IMG/VR virus record: IMGVR_UViG_3300034789_000834
Location: 1-27,530 of that record
DNA from: a virus
DNA: 27,530 nucleotides
Strand: one strand, 5' to 3'
The notes beneath the pieces are model-generated. The model was given only the letters and a program-made list of their open reading frames with translations. It did not search any database and had not been told where the DNA came from. Within the stretch, counting starts at the first letter, position 1. Each line of letters starts with the position of its first letter. The translations under genes were made by a program, and so were the position numbers. Of the stretch, positions 16,655 to 23,941 are shown piece by piece.

Positions 16655-17443
16655 ATGCCTGTCATACATCATGCAAAGATTGCTCCGTCTGGATTGGATA
16701 GATATACAAAATGCCCTGCATCACCAAAAGCATCAGAAGGTTATCCTTCTAGCAGTAGCGACGCTTCTCGTATTGGTAGTGTAGTACACGAAATGAATGA
16801 AATGAGATTACAAGGAAGATTTGAAGGTGTTGATTTCAAAGAGTATTGGTTAAACAGAGAAGTAGAATTTGAAGGTCATACAGTTAAGGTAGATGCAGAA
16901 ATGATAGATGCGTCTAATATATATTGTGAATATGTAGTAAAAAGAAAAAATGAAGAAAAAAAATCAAAACTCTATATTGAAGAAAGATTAGACGGACATG
17001 AAATACACCCAGACTTGTGGGGAACAACAGATATTCTAATAGTACAAAAAGACAAAATAATTATTATTGATTATAAGAATGGTAAATATCCAGTAGAAGT
17101 AGAAAATAATTTACAGCTAAGAGCTTATGGTCTTATGGCTTTATCAAAGTATTCAGAAAAAACAAAAGTAGAAATGGTTATAGTGCAACCTAGAGCGTGG
17201 CATAAAGACGGACCAATAAGATCTACAGAAATTTCTTCTGAAAATTTGGTAAATTGGGCGTTTGATTGGCTAAAGCCAAAAATAGATGCCTGTTTTGAAG
17301 ATGAACCTGTTTTTGTGGCCGGAGAACATTGTGTCTTTTGTCCGCATAAACTTAATTGCGATACTCATAAAGAGTATTTACTTAGTGAGGAGTACATTGA
17401 GCGAAAAAAACAACGAACTAAAAGAGCAATCTACAACAGATAG
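16655..17443 (+). CDS. DUF2800 Cas4/AddB-like nuclease with Fe-S cysteines
   Basis: 262 residues. Pattern of the PD-(D/E)XK RecB/Cas4 family: Cys20 (K-C-P-A-S), His45-Glu46, Asp126 (G-T-T-D), Asp139-Tyr-Lys141, Gln154 (Q-L-R-A-Y-G), then Cys226-x2-Cys229-x5-Cys235. The four Cys should hold a 4Fe-4S cluster and the acidic residues a metal for ssDNA/dsDNA exonuclease activity. DUF2800 members occur beside Sak4-type ATPases and DUF669-type SSBs in phage recombination modules, as here. Probable role: 5'-end resection for recombination-based replication. No SD. Confidence 0.87.
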   Translation: MPVIHHAKIAPSGLDRYTKCPASPKASEGYPSSSSDASRIGSVVHEMNEMRLQGRFEGVDFKEYWLNREVEFEGHTVKVDAEMIDASNIYCEYVVKRKNEEKKSKLYIEERLDGHEIHPDLWGTTDILIVQKDKIIIIDYKNGKYPVEVENNLQLRAYGLMALSKYSEKTKVEMVIVQPRAWHKDGPIRSTEISSENLVNWAFDWLKPKIDACFEDEPVFVAGEHCVFCPHKLNCDTHKEYLLSEEYIERKKQRTKRAIYNR

Positions 17444-17741
17444 CGAAGAAAAACCTTATCTGTCTTACGAACAAGACGGAGTGAAAAAGAATATTTATAA
17501 AAGCAATTTGGTAGATGCTGAACAAGAAATTACAGTTAAAGGTAATCAGTTAGCTTTAGCTGAGATTTGTGCTTGGACAATAAATGGTTTGGCACAACTA
17601 GAGCAAGACTCGGAACAAATTACACAAGCAAGAAAGATTGAACAGCTTACACAGTTAAAACAATCTTTTGAGTTTTTGCGTAATTATTCGTTTGAGTTAT
17701 TAAGAGTAACATTAGAAAAAGGAGAGAAAAATGACAATTAA
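17397..17741 (+). CDS. Hypothetical protein in recombination module
   Basis: 114 residues from TTG at 17397, chosen because GAGGAG lies four bases upstream; GTG at 17385 is an alternative. Longer versions would lie within the DUF2800 gene. No family recognised. It begins acidic/polar (MSEKNNELKEQ), then K-P-Y-L-S-Y-E-Q-D-G, then a helical C-terminal half with Gln/Leu/Glu heptads (about 55-110), perhaps a coiled coil. It overlaps DUF2800 by 47 bases and the ATPase by 11. Its position between nuclease and ATPase suggests a recombination accessory. Confidence 0.65.
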   Translation: MSEKNNELKEQSTTDSEEKPYLSYEQDGVKKNIYKSNLVDAEQEITVKGNQLALAEICAWTINGLAQLEQDSEQITQARKIEQLTQLKQSFEFLRNYSFELLRVTLEKGEKNDN

Positions 17742-18516
17742 AGCAATTAGAAAAGGAGCTAGTAAAAACCCTATGCGTATGGCTATATATGGACCTGCCG
17801 CAATAGGTAAAACAACTGCTGTATGTGAAATGCCAGATCCAATGATACTTACATTGGAAGAAGGTCTTATTACACAAACAGACGAAAACATTTGGAACAC
17901 AGAACCTATTGAAAGTTTCCCAGAGTTTATAGAATACCTTGAAGAAATCAGAGATAACGACGATTATAAAAGCAGAAAGACTTTAGCTATTGACTCTTTA
18001 GACTGGTTAGAAACTCTTGTTGAAAAGTATGTATCGGAAAAAGACGGCAAAGAGTCTATATCTGATTTTGAATGGGGGACAGGATATTCAAAAGCAAAAG
18101 AAACATTGACACAAGTTTTTGACCTTTTAGATCAAATTAGAACTAAAAGAAAAATGCGTGTGGTGTTTATCTGTCATGTCAAAGAAGATAGAAAAGAAAA
18201 GCCAGGACTTAAAGACTACCAAAAATATGAGCTGAAACTTAGGACTGGTTTTGGAGAAAAAGTAAAAGAATATCTAGATATGGTTTTGTTTTATAACTAC
18301 AAATTTGGAGAAGTTAAAACACAAGACGATAAGGGATCTTTAAAAACAAAAGTTACGCAATCTAAAGAAAGATATTTATTTACAGAAGATTGTATAAGTT
18401 ATTTTGCTAAAAACAGATATAACTTGCCGCCAGAGATTAAGGTTGAAAAAGGCAAGGTATGGAAAACTTTAGAACAAGAACTTAAAACTGCACTAGCCGG
18501 AGATAAAAATGGTTGA
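17731..18516 (+). CDS. Sak4-like RecA-fold AAA ATPase (AAA_24)
   Basis: 261 residues. Walker A G21-P-A-A-I-G-K27-T-T, Walker B T-L-A-I-D88-S-L-D, and V-V-F-I-C-H149-V, a RecA-like core lacking long N- or C-terminal domains. This fits the AAA_24/Sak4 single-strand annealing and strand-exchange family. It acts with an SSB and a nuclease in phage recombination, all encoded here. Strong SD (AAGGAG) before ATG. Overlaps the upstream gene by 11 bases and the downstream by 8. Confidence 0.85.
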   Translation: MTIKAIRKGASKNPMRMAIYGPAAIGKTTAVCEMPDPMILTLEEGLITQTDENIWNTEPIESFPEFIEYLEEIRDNDDYKSRKTLAIDSLDWLETLVEKYVSEKDGKESISDFEWGTGYSKAKETLTQVFDLLDQIRTKRKMRVVFICHVKEDRKEKPGLKDYQKYELKLRTGFGEKVKEYLDMVLFYNYKFGEVKTQDDKGSLKTKVTQSKERYLFTEDCISYFAKNRYNLPPEIKVEKGKVWKTLEQELKTALAGDKNG

Positions 18517-18724
18517 GCCAATTAAAAAAAGACTGCCTTCTTATGAAGGGTATGACCAAATACTTGGCAGAGTAAAAGGAATTATCAAAGAAAAAATAGG
18601 ATCTAGCGATTTACTTGATAAAGCATTGATGAAATGTTTGCTTGAAATAGAAAATCTAGAAATAGAAATATCTGAAACTGTAAGCGGTAGATACGAGTCT
18701 TTTGATAACAACGAAGAACATTAG
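18509..18724 (+). CDS. Hypothetical small protein
   Basis: 71 residues, not recognised. Helical and charged; L-L-D-K-A-L-M-K-C-L-L-E-I-E-N-L-E-I-E-I runs like an amphipathic helix. GGAG lies six bases before the ATG. It sits between the annealing ATPase and the SSB, with a coupled start (8-base overlap), so a part in the same complex is plausible but unproven. Confidence 0.68.
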   Translation: MVEPIKKRLPSYEGYDQILGRVKGIIKEKIGSSDLLDKALMKCLLEIENLEIEISETVSGRYESFDNNEEH

Positions 18725-18741
18725 TAAAAAGCGAGGTAAAT

Positions 18742-19347
18742 ATGACTAATTTCAAAAACTTAATAGAACAGGCAGAAGAAGAAAATGCTTCTATGTCTGA
18801 TTTTGTAGAATATCCAGAAGGTAGATACTTAATTAATTTTGTCCAGGCAGATGAAATTACAGATTTTGTATCTAAATCAGGGAAGACTTATGACGCTACT
18901 GATATAGAATTTCATGTAGAAGGTTGGTCTAACAAAACATTAAAGTCTAGGTATTTTACAGCTTACGACAAGGAAAATTCTGGAGAAGATAAACTGCATA
19001 AAGCGGCATTGAGCGGCACTATGAAACTGCAAAATATTCTTATGGCTATGGGTGTGAAACCAGAAGATTTCCCAGAAAGCATAGATCAATTTAACGAAGT
19101 CTTACAAGGTAAGAGTGCTACTTGTCTTTTGAAGAAAAGAGAATATGAAAGCAACGGACAAAAAAAATCTACATTAGATTTAGACGAAGACTTTGCAGGA
19201 CAAAATTGGAAAGTTGTAGGAGAAGAAAAACATATTGATATTTCTAGTCTTGGATCTTTTGAAGAAGAAAAAATTGAGAAAAAAGAAGAAGCTCCTGCTC
19301 CTGTAGAAACAAAGACTGAGGAGTTTGACGAAGAAATCCCCTTTTAA
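18742..19347 (+). CDS. DUF669-like ssDNA-binding protein
   Basis: 201 residues. A beta-rich body (about 25-155; E-G-R-Y-L-I-N-F, T-D-I-E-F-H-V-E-G, A-T-C-L-L-K-K-R-E-Y) is followed by a disordered Glu/Lys/Pro linker and an acidic tip E-E-F-D-E-E-I-P-F. This tip is the hallmark of SSBs, where it recruits partner proteins. Phage DUF669 proteins are the usual SSB beside Sak4-type ATPases. Good SD (GAGGT). Expected to coat ssDNA at forks and recombination intermediates. Confidence 0.8.
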   Translation: MTNFKNLIEQAEEENASMSDFVEYPEGRYLINFVQADEITDFVSKSGKTYDATDIEFHVEGWSNKTLKSRYFTAYDKENSGEDKLHKAALSGTMKLQNILMAMGVKPEDFPESIDQFNEVLQGKSATCLLKKREYESNGQKKSTLDLDEDFAGQNWKVVGEEKHIDISSLGSFEEEKIEKKEEAPAPVETKTEEFDEEIPF

Positions 19348-19350
19348 ATT

Positions 19351-19716
19351 TTGTTTGATATAAAAAACAACAGGCCTTCTTTATGTGCCTGTTGTTTAAA
19401 ACCTTCTGGAGCAATTTTATTGCAAATAGATGATAAGTATTATGGTGTCTGTAATAACGGACACCATATAGAAGAAATTAAAACAAGAGTGGGAAACAAA
19501 ATGGAAATAACCAGGCAGTCTAACTTAAATTATAAAAGTGTTGATTACGCAATAGCGGAAGTAAAGTCATTGTATCAACAATTAGCAAAAAAAAATAAAA
19601 CATACGAGCTTCATAAGTGGGAAGGAGAAGAAAGAAAAAAGTTTTTTAGAACACTAATTCTCTGTTATCTTGATTGCGAGAAAGCAAAAGCAAGTAATGG
19701 AGTAGATAGTGGCTAA
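19351..19716 (+). CDS. Cys-rich hypothetical protein before primase
   Basis: 121 residues from TTG at 19351; no SD. ATG at 19501 would give a 72-residue version without the Cys/His part. The N-terminus carries Cys12, Cys14, Cys15, Cys34 and His38/His39, a possible zinc ribbon, and the rest is helical with many Lys/Glu. It starts three bases after the SSB stop and overlaps the primase-helicase by 8 bases. A replication accessory is plausible; not recognised. Confidence 0.62.
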   Translation: MFDIKNNRPSLCACCLKPSGAILLQIDDKYYGVCNNGHHIEEIKTRVGNKMEITRQSNLNYKSVDYAIAEVKSLYQQLAKKNKTYELHKWEGEERKKFFRTLILCYLDCEKAKASNGVDSG

Positions 19717-21565
19717 TTACAAACAGCTCTTTGAAAAGAGAAAATCAAAAGAAAAAAAACTTACACGGCAAAAAGCAGATATATCTGATCTTATAAAACA
19801 GATGAACGCTGACGGCTTGTTAGTGGATAGCATAGACACTTCTGGCGGCATTGTAAGAGTGCCGGTAAAAGCTACTGCTATATCAAGGGACGATAAGACT
19901 TCGACAGGAGAAAAATCTGGTTGGTATTTCTTTCATCAAAATAATGAACATTGGATTTCTGTATATGGTAATTGGAGAACAAATCAACAATGGAAGTTTT
20001 ACAGCAATTCTATAAAAGAGCTTACTCCGGAACAGCAAACAGAATTAAATAAAGAAATAGAAATAAATCTGCAAAGGGCCAAGAAAGAAAGGGAGAAAAA
20101 GAATAATGAAGTTGCGAAGGAATGTGAGAGAATTTTTGAAAGTTCTAAAATAGTTAATGAGCATGAATACCTATCAAGTAAAGGGTTAAAAAATAATTAT
20201 GGATTGACAGAGATGAACGGATCACTTCTTTGTCCGGTGTATTCTACACAAAATACAAAAAAAGAATTAAGAAGTCTGCAATATATAACAACAGAGTCTA
20301 AGCGTTTTGCTTCTGCTTCTGAGGTTAAGTCTGGAATATACACAGTAGGCATAGGTTGGAACGATTGGTCTAATATAAAAACCATAGCGGTTACGGAAGG
20401 ACTCGCTACCTGTCTGAGCGTTTATGAGAGTACAGGTCTTCCGACAATATGTGTGTTTTCTGCAAATTTTGGATTAGTGGCTCTAGAGAACATCAGGAAG
20501 TTTTGTAATGCGGAGTTCTTAATCTGCTTTGACCATGACCAGAACGGCATAGGACAGGCAAAAGCTAAAGAGATTTGTGCTTCACTTAGCTCTTGCTTGA
20601 TAAGAATACCTAGCAAGGTGGGAGATTATAATGACTTGTACCAGGAAGAAGGACCAAATGCAGTCAAAAGTGAAATCCTCAGTAAAGGTTATAAGTTTTC
20701 ACAATACTCAATAAAAAACTTTGTAGGTACTCCGCCGCCAAGAAGGTGGTTAGTAGATCAGAGTTTAGAGCTATCTAAAATATCCTTGCTATGTTCTATA
20801 GGTGGTATAGGTAAATCCGGAATAACTTTGAAGGCCTGTTTAGACATAAATCAAGGTCATGGTAATTTTTTAGGCAATAAAATTATGGACAAGGGTAATT
20901 GTATTATCTTGTCTAGTGAAGATGATACTGACGAAGTTAGAAGGAGAATAGCGTTATTAGATAGAGATAACAGAAGATTTGAAACTGAATATGACACCTT
21001 TGTTATGTGTACTAGCGAAATGGGTAAGCCATTAACATTGATAAAACAAGACGCTATCAACGGATTGCATATAACTCCAGAAGCAATAGAGCTTTCTAAT
21101 TCTTTAGAAGACATTGAAGATTTAAAATTGATAGTCATAGATCCAGTACAATCTGTTGTGTCTGCACAATTAAATGACAATGAAGTAGCACAACTCTACG
21201 CACAATATGTAGCGTCATTGTCCGCTAAATTTGGTTGTAGCGTACTCTCGGTACATCATCTCAATAAAAGTGCATTGTCTAATACAAATGATGTTTTATC
21301 TGCCAGAAGCTCAATCAGGGGAGCTACAGCATTAACTGATAGCCATAGGGCAGTTTTTGTTATGTTCCTGGACTCAGAAGAGAACACAGAGCAAATTTGC
21401 TTTGAGCAAGGTATTCCATTTAACAGGTTAGCAGTAGTCAAGTCTGCTCTAGTAAAAGCCAATAGTGAAGCTGATATGAGTATCAAAACTTTAATTAGAA
21501 AAGGATTTGAACTTGAGCTTTTAGACGAAAAAAAGGGATCTGTTAATGATATTAACTGGGATTGA
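19709..21565 (+). CDS. TOPRIM primase - RepA-type helicase fusion
   Basis: 618 residues, GTG start with GGAG seven bases upstream. TOPRIM domain: Glu230 (A-V-T-E-G-L) and Asp275/Asp277 (C-F-D-H-D-Q-N-G). Helicase: Walker A G365-G-I-G-K369-S, Walker B V-I-D478-P, S-V-H-H at 514-517 and S-I-R-G-A near 535-539, matching RepA/AAA_25 hexameric helicases. The N-terminal about 100 residues (G-W-Y-F-F-H-Q...W-K-F-Y) lack a CHC2 zinc finger and resemble the DNA-binding part of plasmid/phage D5-type or DUF5906-like primases. It should prime and unwind DNA; no polymerase is encoded nearby. Confidence 0.88.
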   Translation: MANYKQLFEKRKSKEKKLTRQKADISDLIKQMNADGLLVDSIDTSGGIVRVPVKATAISRDDKTSTGEKSGWYFFHQNNEHWISVYGNWRTNQQWKFYSNSIKELTPEQQTELNKEIEINLQRAKKEREKKNNEVAKECERIFESSKIVNEHEYLSSKGLKNNYGLTEMNGSLLCPVYSTQNTKKELRSLQYITTESKRFASASEVKSGIYTVGIGWNDWSNIKTIAVTEGLATCLSVYESTGLPTICVFSANFGLVALENIRKFCNAEFLICFDHDQNGIGQAKAKEICASLSSCLIRIPSKVGDYNDLYQEEGPNAVKSEILSKGYKFSQYSIKNFVGTPPPRRWLVDQSLELSKISLLCSIGGIGKSGITLKACLDINQGHGNFLGNKIMDKGNCIILSSEDDTDEVRRRIALLDRDNRRFETEYDTFVMCTSEMGKPLTLIKQDAINGLHITPEAIELSNSLEDIEDLKLIVIDPVQSVVSAQLNDNEVAQLYAQYVASLSAKFGCSVLSVHHLNKSALSNTNDVLSARSSIRGATALTDSHRAVFVMFLDSEENTEQICFEQGIPFNRLAVVKSALVKANSEADMSIKTLIRKGFELELLDEKKGSVNDINWD

Positions 21566-21717
21566 TACCTTAGTTTCTGACCATAGGTACTCCCATAGAG
21601 CTATGCGTTTCTGGGTAGGCGTATGGTCATACAGACTTATATATACATATATAGGGAGAACAAAGGTTCTCCCATATAGGAGAAGGGAAGGCAGGTAAAT
21701 CTAAGCTAAGCTAAGAA
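21566..21717 (+). promoter_or_regulatory. Structured intergenic region: candidate origin or RNA switch
   Basis: 152 bp without a gene between primase-helicase and HTH protein. It contains outer repeats GACCATA/TATGGTC (21579-21585/21622-21628) enclosing CATAG-AG-CTATG, an AT-rich TATATATACATATATA stretch near 21640-21653, hairpin GGGAGAAC/GTTCTCCC (21654-21661/21666-21673), an overlapping hairpin TTCTCC/GGAGAA (21667-21672/21679-21684), CTCCCATA twice (21590, 21669) and CTAAG three times just before the next ATG. These features fit a replication origin or autoregulatory leader; neither is proven. Confidence 0.55.
21701..21715 (+). repeat. Tandem CTAAG x3
   Basis: Three exact head-to-tail CTAAG units end two bases before the ATG of the HTH protein at 21718, where an SD site would normally lie. 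It may be an operator iteron or a leader feature. Confidence 0.6.
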
Positions 21718-22182
21718 ATGAAACGGAAGGATAAATTTAAAAATTATTGGTGGATAAGCACGGAATATACAAGCATAGATAGTCCTTATATAAACTTAGC
21801 AACGGCATTAAAATTCACGAACTATACTAAACTAAAGGCGGTAATTTGGTCCTGGTTCCGATCTAAACTAGACAGGAAAGATTTAGGTTCAAGGGAAAAG
21901 ATTATTTTATGGATTATTTGTGAAAGGATAAAAGGCGTTTCTTTCTCATGTTGGGATAGTTATATTTATCTGGGTAAAGCTACCGGTATGAATAGGAAGA
22001 CAGTAGCTATTGCGGTTAATAACTTATCTAAGGCAGGATTAATAGTAATAGCTGTTGAAGGAGCTGTTCCGAGAGCTAAAAAGAAACTAGAAGCTCAGAA
22101 AAGATTTAAAAAGCATATTCTCTTGGTTGGCATTGGCTACGCCTTAGACAAGAAGCTAGAAGCGGATAAAGAAAAGGCCTAA
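21718..22182 (+). CDS. Winged-helix DNA-binding protein (replication initiator/regulator-like)
   Basis: 154 residues. Residues 58-112 form a helix-turn-helix unit like HTH_36/phage replication proteins: S-R-E-K-I-I-L-W-I-I, then Y-L-G-K-A-T-G-M-N-R-K-T-V-A-I-A-V-N-N-L with wing K-A-G-L-I-V-I. The Trp-rich N-terminus (N-Y-W-W-I-S) and basic C-terminus may help DNA binding. It has no SD and follows the structured gap, which it may bind as initiator or autorepressor. It is the last gene of the rightward operon, and its stop codon lies within the terminator hairpin. Confidence 0.72.
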   Translation: MKRKDKFKNYWWISTEYTSIDSPYINLATALKFTNYTKLKAVIWSWFRSKLDRKDLGSREKIILWIICERIKGVSFSCWDSYIYLGKATGMNRKTVAIAVNNLSKAGLIVIAVEGAVPRAKKKLEAQKRFKKHILLVGIGYALDKKLEADKEKA

Positions 22183-22198
22183 ATTAATAGGCCTTTTC
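22171..22198. terminator. Bidirectional intrinsic terminator
   Basis: Perfect 11-bp stem GAAAAGGCCTA / TAGGCCTTTTC (22171-22181 / 22188-22198) with loop AATTAA. Since the ends read AAAA and TTTT, either strand gives a GC-stem followed by a U-run. It separates the convergent rightward replication operon (its stop codon lies in the stem) from the leftward 17-gene island. Confidence 0.82.
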
Positions 22199-22199
22199 C

Positions 22200-22243
22200 G
22201 ATTAGCTCTTGCTTTTTGGGAAGGGAGAATAATCGAGCTAATC
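22200..22243. repeat. Second inverted repeat beside terminator
   Basis: GATTAGCTC (22200-22208) and GAGCTAATC (22235-22243) form a 9-bp stem with a 26-base loop. The right arm touches the last base of the final leftward gene's stop. It may back up termination or bind a protein. Confidence 0.55.
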
Positions 22244-22362
22244 TAATCTTTACTAAAAAATATTCTGTTTGCGTAGTCTTCTGCTTGTTTTTGGGTAAGT
22301 CCCTTCTCTAATCCTTCTTCGACGAGTCTATCAAGCATAAGCTGATTAATATAATTAGACAT
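22243..22362 (-). CDS. Small hypothetical protein, last of leftward island
   Basis: 39 residues: MSNYINQLMLDRLVEEGLEK, then G-L-T-Q-K-Q-A-E-D-Y-A-N-R-I-F-F-S-K-D. Helical; the segment after G-L resembles a T-x-x-Q-A-x-x-Y helix seen in small adaptor-like phage proteins, but nothing specific is recognised. GGAAGG precedes ATG at 22362 by about six bases. Overlaps the upstream gene by 8 bases and ends at the inverted repeat next to the terminator. Confidence 0.68.
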   Translation of the reverse strand: MSNYINQLMLDRLVEEGLEKGLTQKQAEDYANRIFFSKD

Positions 22363-22675
22363 CTATTACCTTCCCATAATTTTCATTTTGAGTTTGTATA
22401 TCTCTTTCTACTTCTTCCAGATCTTCTACAAACTCAAAAAAAGCAAAGTCTTTGTTTCCTAAAATATAGGTTTTTGCTTTTACGCAGTTATCATAACTTT
22501 CCAGGTAAGCAGTATCTCTTTCTGCTTCTGTATCAAACCATTGTTCTTGCACATCTATGGTTTCAATCATTTTTAGATTACCATTTTCTGCAACTTCAAC
22601 TATGGTTTTGTCTTTGTGATAACCTTTGTCAGTTTCTTTATGGTGGTAAATAGTTTCTTGTATTTTTACTTTCAT
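22355..22675 (-). CDS. Hypothetical early protein
   Basis: 106 residues, not recognised. Begins with alternating charged beta-like sequence (M-K-V-K-I-Q-E-T-I-Y-H-H-K-E), then a very acidic helix near the end (F-E-F-V-E-D-L-E-E-V-E-R-D). A strongly acidic small soluble protein of this kind can mimic DNA in phage inhibitors, but this is speculation. SD AAGGAG six bases before ATG. Confidence 0.75.
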   Translation of the reverse strand: MKVKIQETIYHHKETDKGYHKDKTIVEVAENGNLKMIETIDVQEQWFDTEAERDTAYLESYDNCVKAKTYILGNKDFAFFEFVEDLEEVERDIQTQNENYGKVIDV

Positions 22676-22703
22676 ATAATCTCCTTAAAATTAAATTTTA
22701 TTA

Positions 22704-22880
22704 TTAATCTGGTTTCTTTTCTACTATTTCGTGGGCCAAACCAGACATAAAACCGGCTAACTCATCTTGTGCCATTGTATTCAAACAGGTGGACATAAGT
22801 AAAATGGCTATCTGTTTTTTTCTGTATTCAGGTAAATCATTTAGCCACATGATTAGCCGCAACATATCTTCATCTGTCAT
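22704..22880 (-). CDS. Small hypothetical protein
   Basis: 58 residues: MTDEDMLRLIMWLNDLPEYR, then a helix K-K-Q-I-A-I-L-L-M-S and a second helix ending H-E-I-V-E-K-K-P-D. All-helical, no cysteine pair or membrane segment long enough to call. Strong SD AAGGAG seven bases before the ATG and an 11-base overlap with the upstream gene support a real coding gene although short. Confidence 0.72.
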   Translation of the reverse strand: MTDEDMLRLIMWLNDLPEYRKKQIAILLMSTCLNTMAQDELAGFMSGLAHEIVEKKPD

Positions 22881-23028
22881 TTTTTTTCTCCTTACATCTT
22901 TTTTCGTATAAATGTCTTTTGTGTTTTAAGCGGTTTATCTGGGTAAGCCACATAGTCTGAAATTCTAAGTTTTTAGATCTTCTTAGTGCTTTCTTTAATG
23001 CCGCCATGTTTTTAAAATAATCTTTCAT
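22870..23028 (-). CDS. Small basic helical protein
   Basis: 52 residues, very basic (MKDYFKNMAALKKALRRSKN...HKRHLYEKRCKEKK), isoelectric point clearly high, in contrast to its acidic neighbours. Predicted helices suggest a nucleic-acid or acidic-protein partner. ATGA overlap with the upstream gene; AGGGA lies six bases before the ATG. Not a recognised family. Confidence 0.7.
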   Translation of the reverse strand: MKDYFKNMAALKKALRRSKNLEFQTMWLTQINRLKHKRHLYEKRCKEKKNDR

Positions 23029-23336
23029 AGTATTCCCTGTGATTGAATGAATTTTTCGTATTCTTGTAATGCCTGGAGTGAGATTTCTTTGCGTATGAAA
23101 TCAGGTAAATCTTCTTCAATACAAAAATTATAAGTTTTGTTGGTTCTTAAAAATAAATAGCAATATGGGTAAAGCTCCCTACAAACTATTAAATCAACAC
23201 CATTAGAAAAGTAATAATGAGTATGAATAGCATAGTCGGTAAAATCTTCTACCACCTTATCAACTAATCCGTCTTTTATGTTTCTAACTTTTTTCAGTTC
23301 TTTTTTATATCTTTTTTTATATTCTTCTGGACTCAT
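23025..23336 (-). CDS. Hypothetical early protein
   Basis: 103 residues, not recognised. N-terminal charged helix (S-P-E-E-Y-K-K-R-Y-K-K-E-L-K), a Tyr/His/Cys-rich centre (H-T-H-Y-Y-F, C-R-E-L-Y-P-Y-C-Y), then an acidic C-terminal helix. It uses the GGAGAATAA-NN-ATG start cassette and its stop shares four bases with the next start. Confidence 0.74.
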   Translation of the reverse strand: MSPEEYKKRYKKELKKVRNIKDGLVDKVVEDFTDYAIHTHYYFSNGVDLIVCRELYPYCYLFLRTNKTYNFCIEEDLPDFIRKEISLQALQEYEKFIQSQGIL

Positions 23337-23338
23337 AG

Positions 23339-23710
23339 TTATTCTCCTTCTTCTAGTTTATTTAAAATAGGTATGCCGCAAGAATGACAAAACCAATCTT
23401 CTAAAGATATTCTTGGATTTTTCTTGTGCCATTTATCAATTTTTTCCACAGAACATTCTAATGTTTCTAATGGATTTCCTATCATATTATCCGCTTTATC
23501 TAGTTTGCCGCAGACAATACAGTTTCTATAGTCATAATCTTCCATTTTTATTTTATATGCTTCGTCAAAGTATCTGGTAATAGTTATAGGTACTTCGTAA
23601 AAATCCCCTGTTTTTTTATCTCTCCAGATTTCATCTTCTCCTGCAACGCCTTCTTCAACAAATTCCAGGTCTTCTACATCTATTCCCCAAATTTCTCTTA
23701 CTACGCTCAT
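23339..23710 (-). CDS. Zinc-ribbon hypothetical protein
   Basis: 123 residues. Cys64-x2-Cys67 (C-I-V-C-G) and Cys108-x2-Cys111 (C-H-S-C-G) 40 residues apart make a convincing zinc ribbon; a single Cys86 lies between. The N-terminal half is acidic with Y-E-V-P-I-T-I-T-R-Y beta strands. Possible regulator or protein-binding scaffold; no family recognised. Ends E-E-G-E with the SD of the next gene (GGAGAATAA) embedded in its last codons. SD GGAG five bases before ATG. Confidence 0.75.
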   Translation of the reverse strand: MSVVREIWGIDVEDLEFVEEGVAGEDEIWRDKKTGDFYEVPITITRYFDEAYKIKMEDYDYRNCIVCGKLDKADNMIGNPLETLECSVEKIDKWHKKNPRISLEDWFCHSCGIPILNKLEEGE

Positions 23711-23931
23711 GTTAGCTCCTTTATGGTACTTTTAAAATCGTAAGCCAGATGTTCTATAAATTCCCAAATTTGTTCTCCAGAATAATATTGAAATGGCTCC
23801 CATACATTTTCTACTAAGTGTATGTAAAGGTCTTGTTCTTCCCATTCTTCATATTCTTCTGGTAGATGTTCGGTTAAAAAAGTACCACTTGCGAAAATTA
23901 TCGCTTTTTTGTCTGTTATTTCTTCTATCAT
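23707..23931 (-). CDS. Acidic hypothetical protein
   Basis: 74 residues, strongly acidic and aromatic: E-H-L-P-E-E-Y-E-E-W-E-E-Q-D-L-Y-I-H-L-V-E-N-V-W-E-P-F. A Trp/Tyr/Glu-rich compact protein of this size resembles phage anti-restriction or DNA-mimic proteins in composition only. It uses the GGAGCTAA-C-ATG cassette and ends KELT with ATGA overlap into the zinc-ribbon gene. Confidence 0.74.
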   Translation of the reverse strand: MIEEITDKKAIIFASGTFLTEHLPEEYEEWEEQDLYIHLVENVWEPFQYYSGEQIWEFIEHLAYDFKSTIKELT

Positions 23932-23941
23932 GTTAGCTCCT

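Noticed and set aside
17286-17396. Longer N-terminus for the 114-residue gene (start at 17286)
   Set aside because: It would lie out of frame inside the Cys cluster of DUF2800, while GAGGAG sits properly before TTG at 17397.
20197-21486. Minus-strand ORFs opposite the primase-helicase
   Set aside because: The plus-strand gene has complete TOPRIM and Walker motifs; these are shadows with low-complexity Ser/Leu composition.
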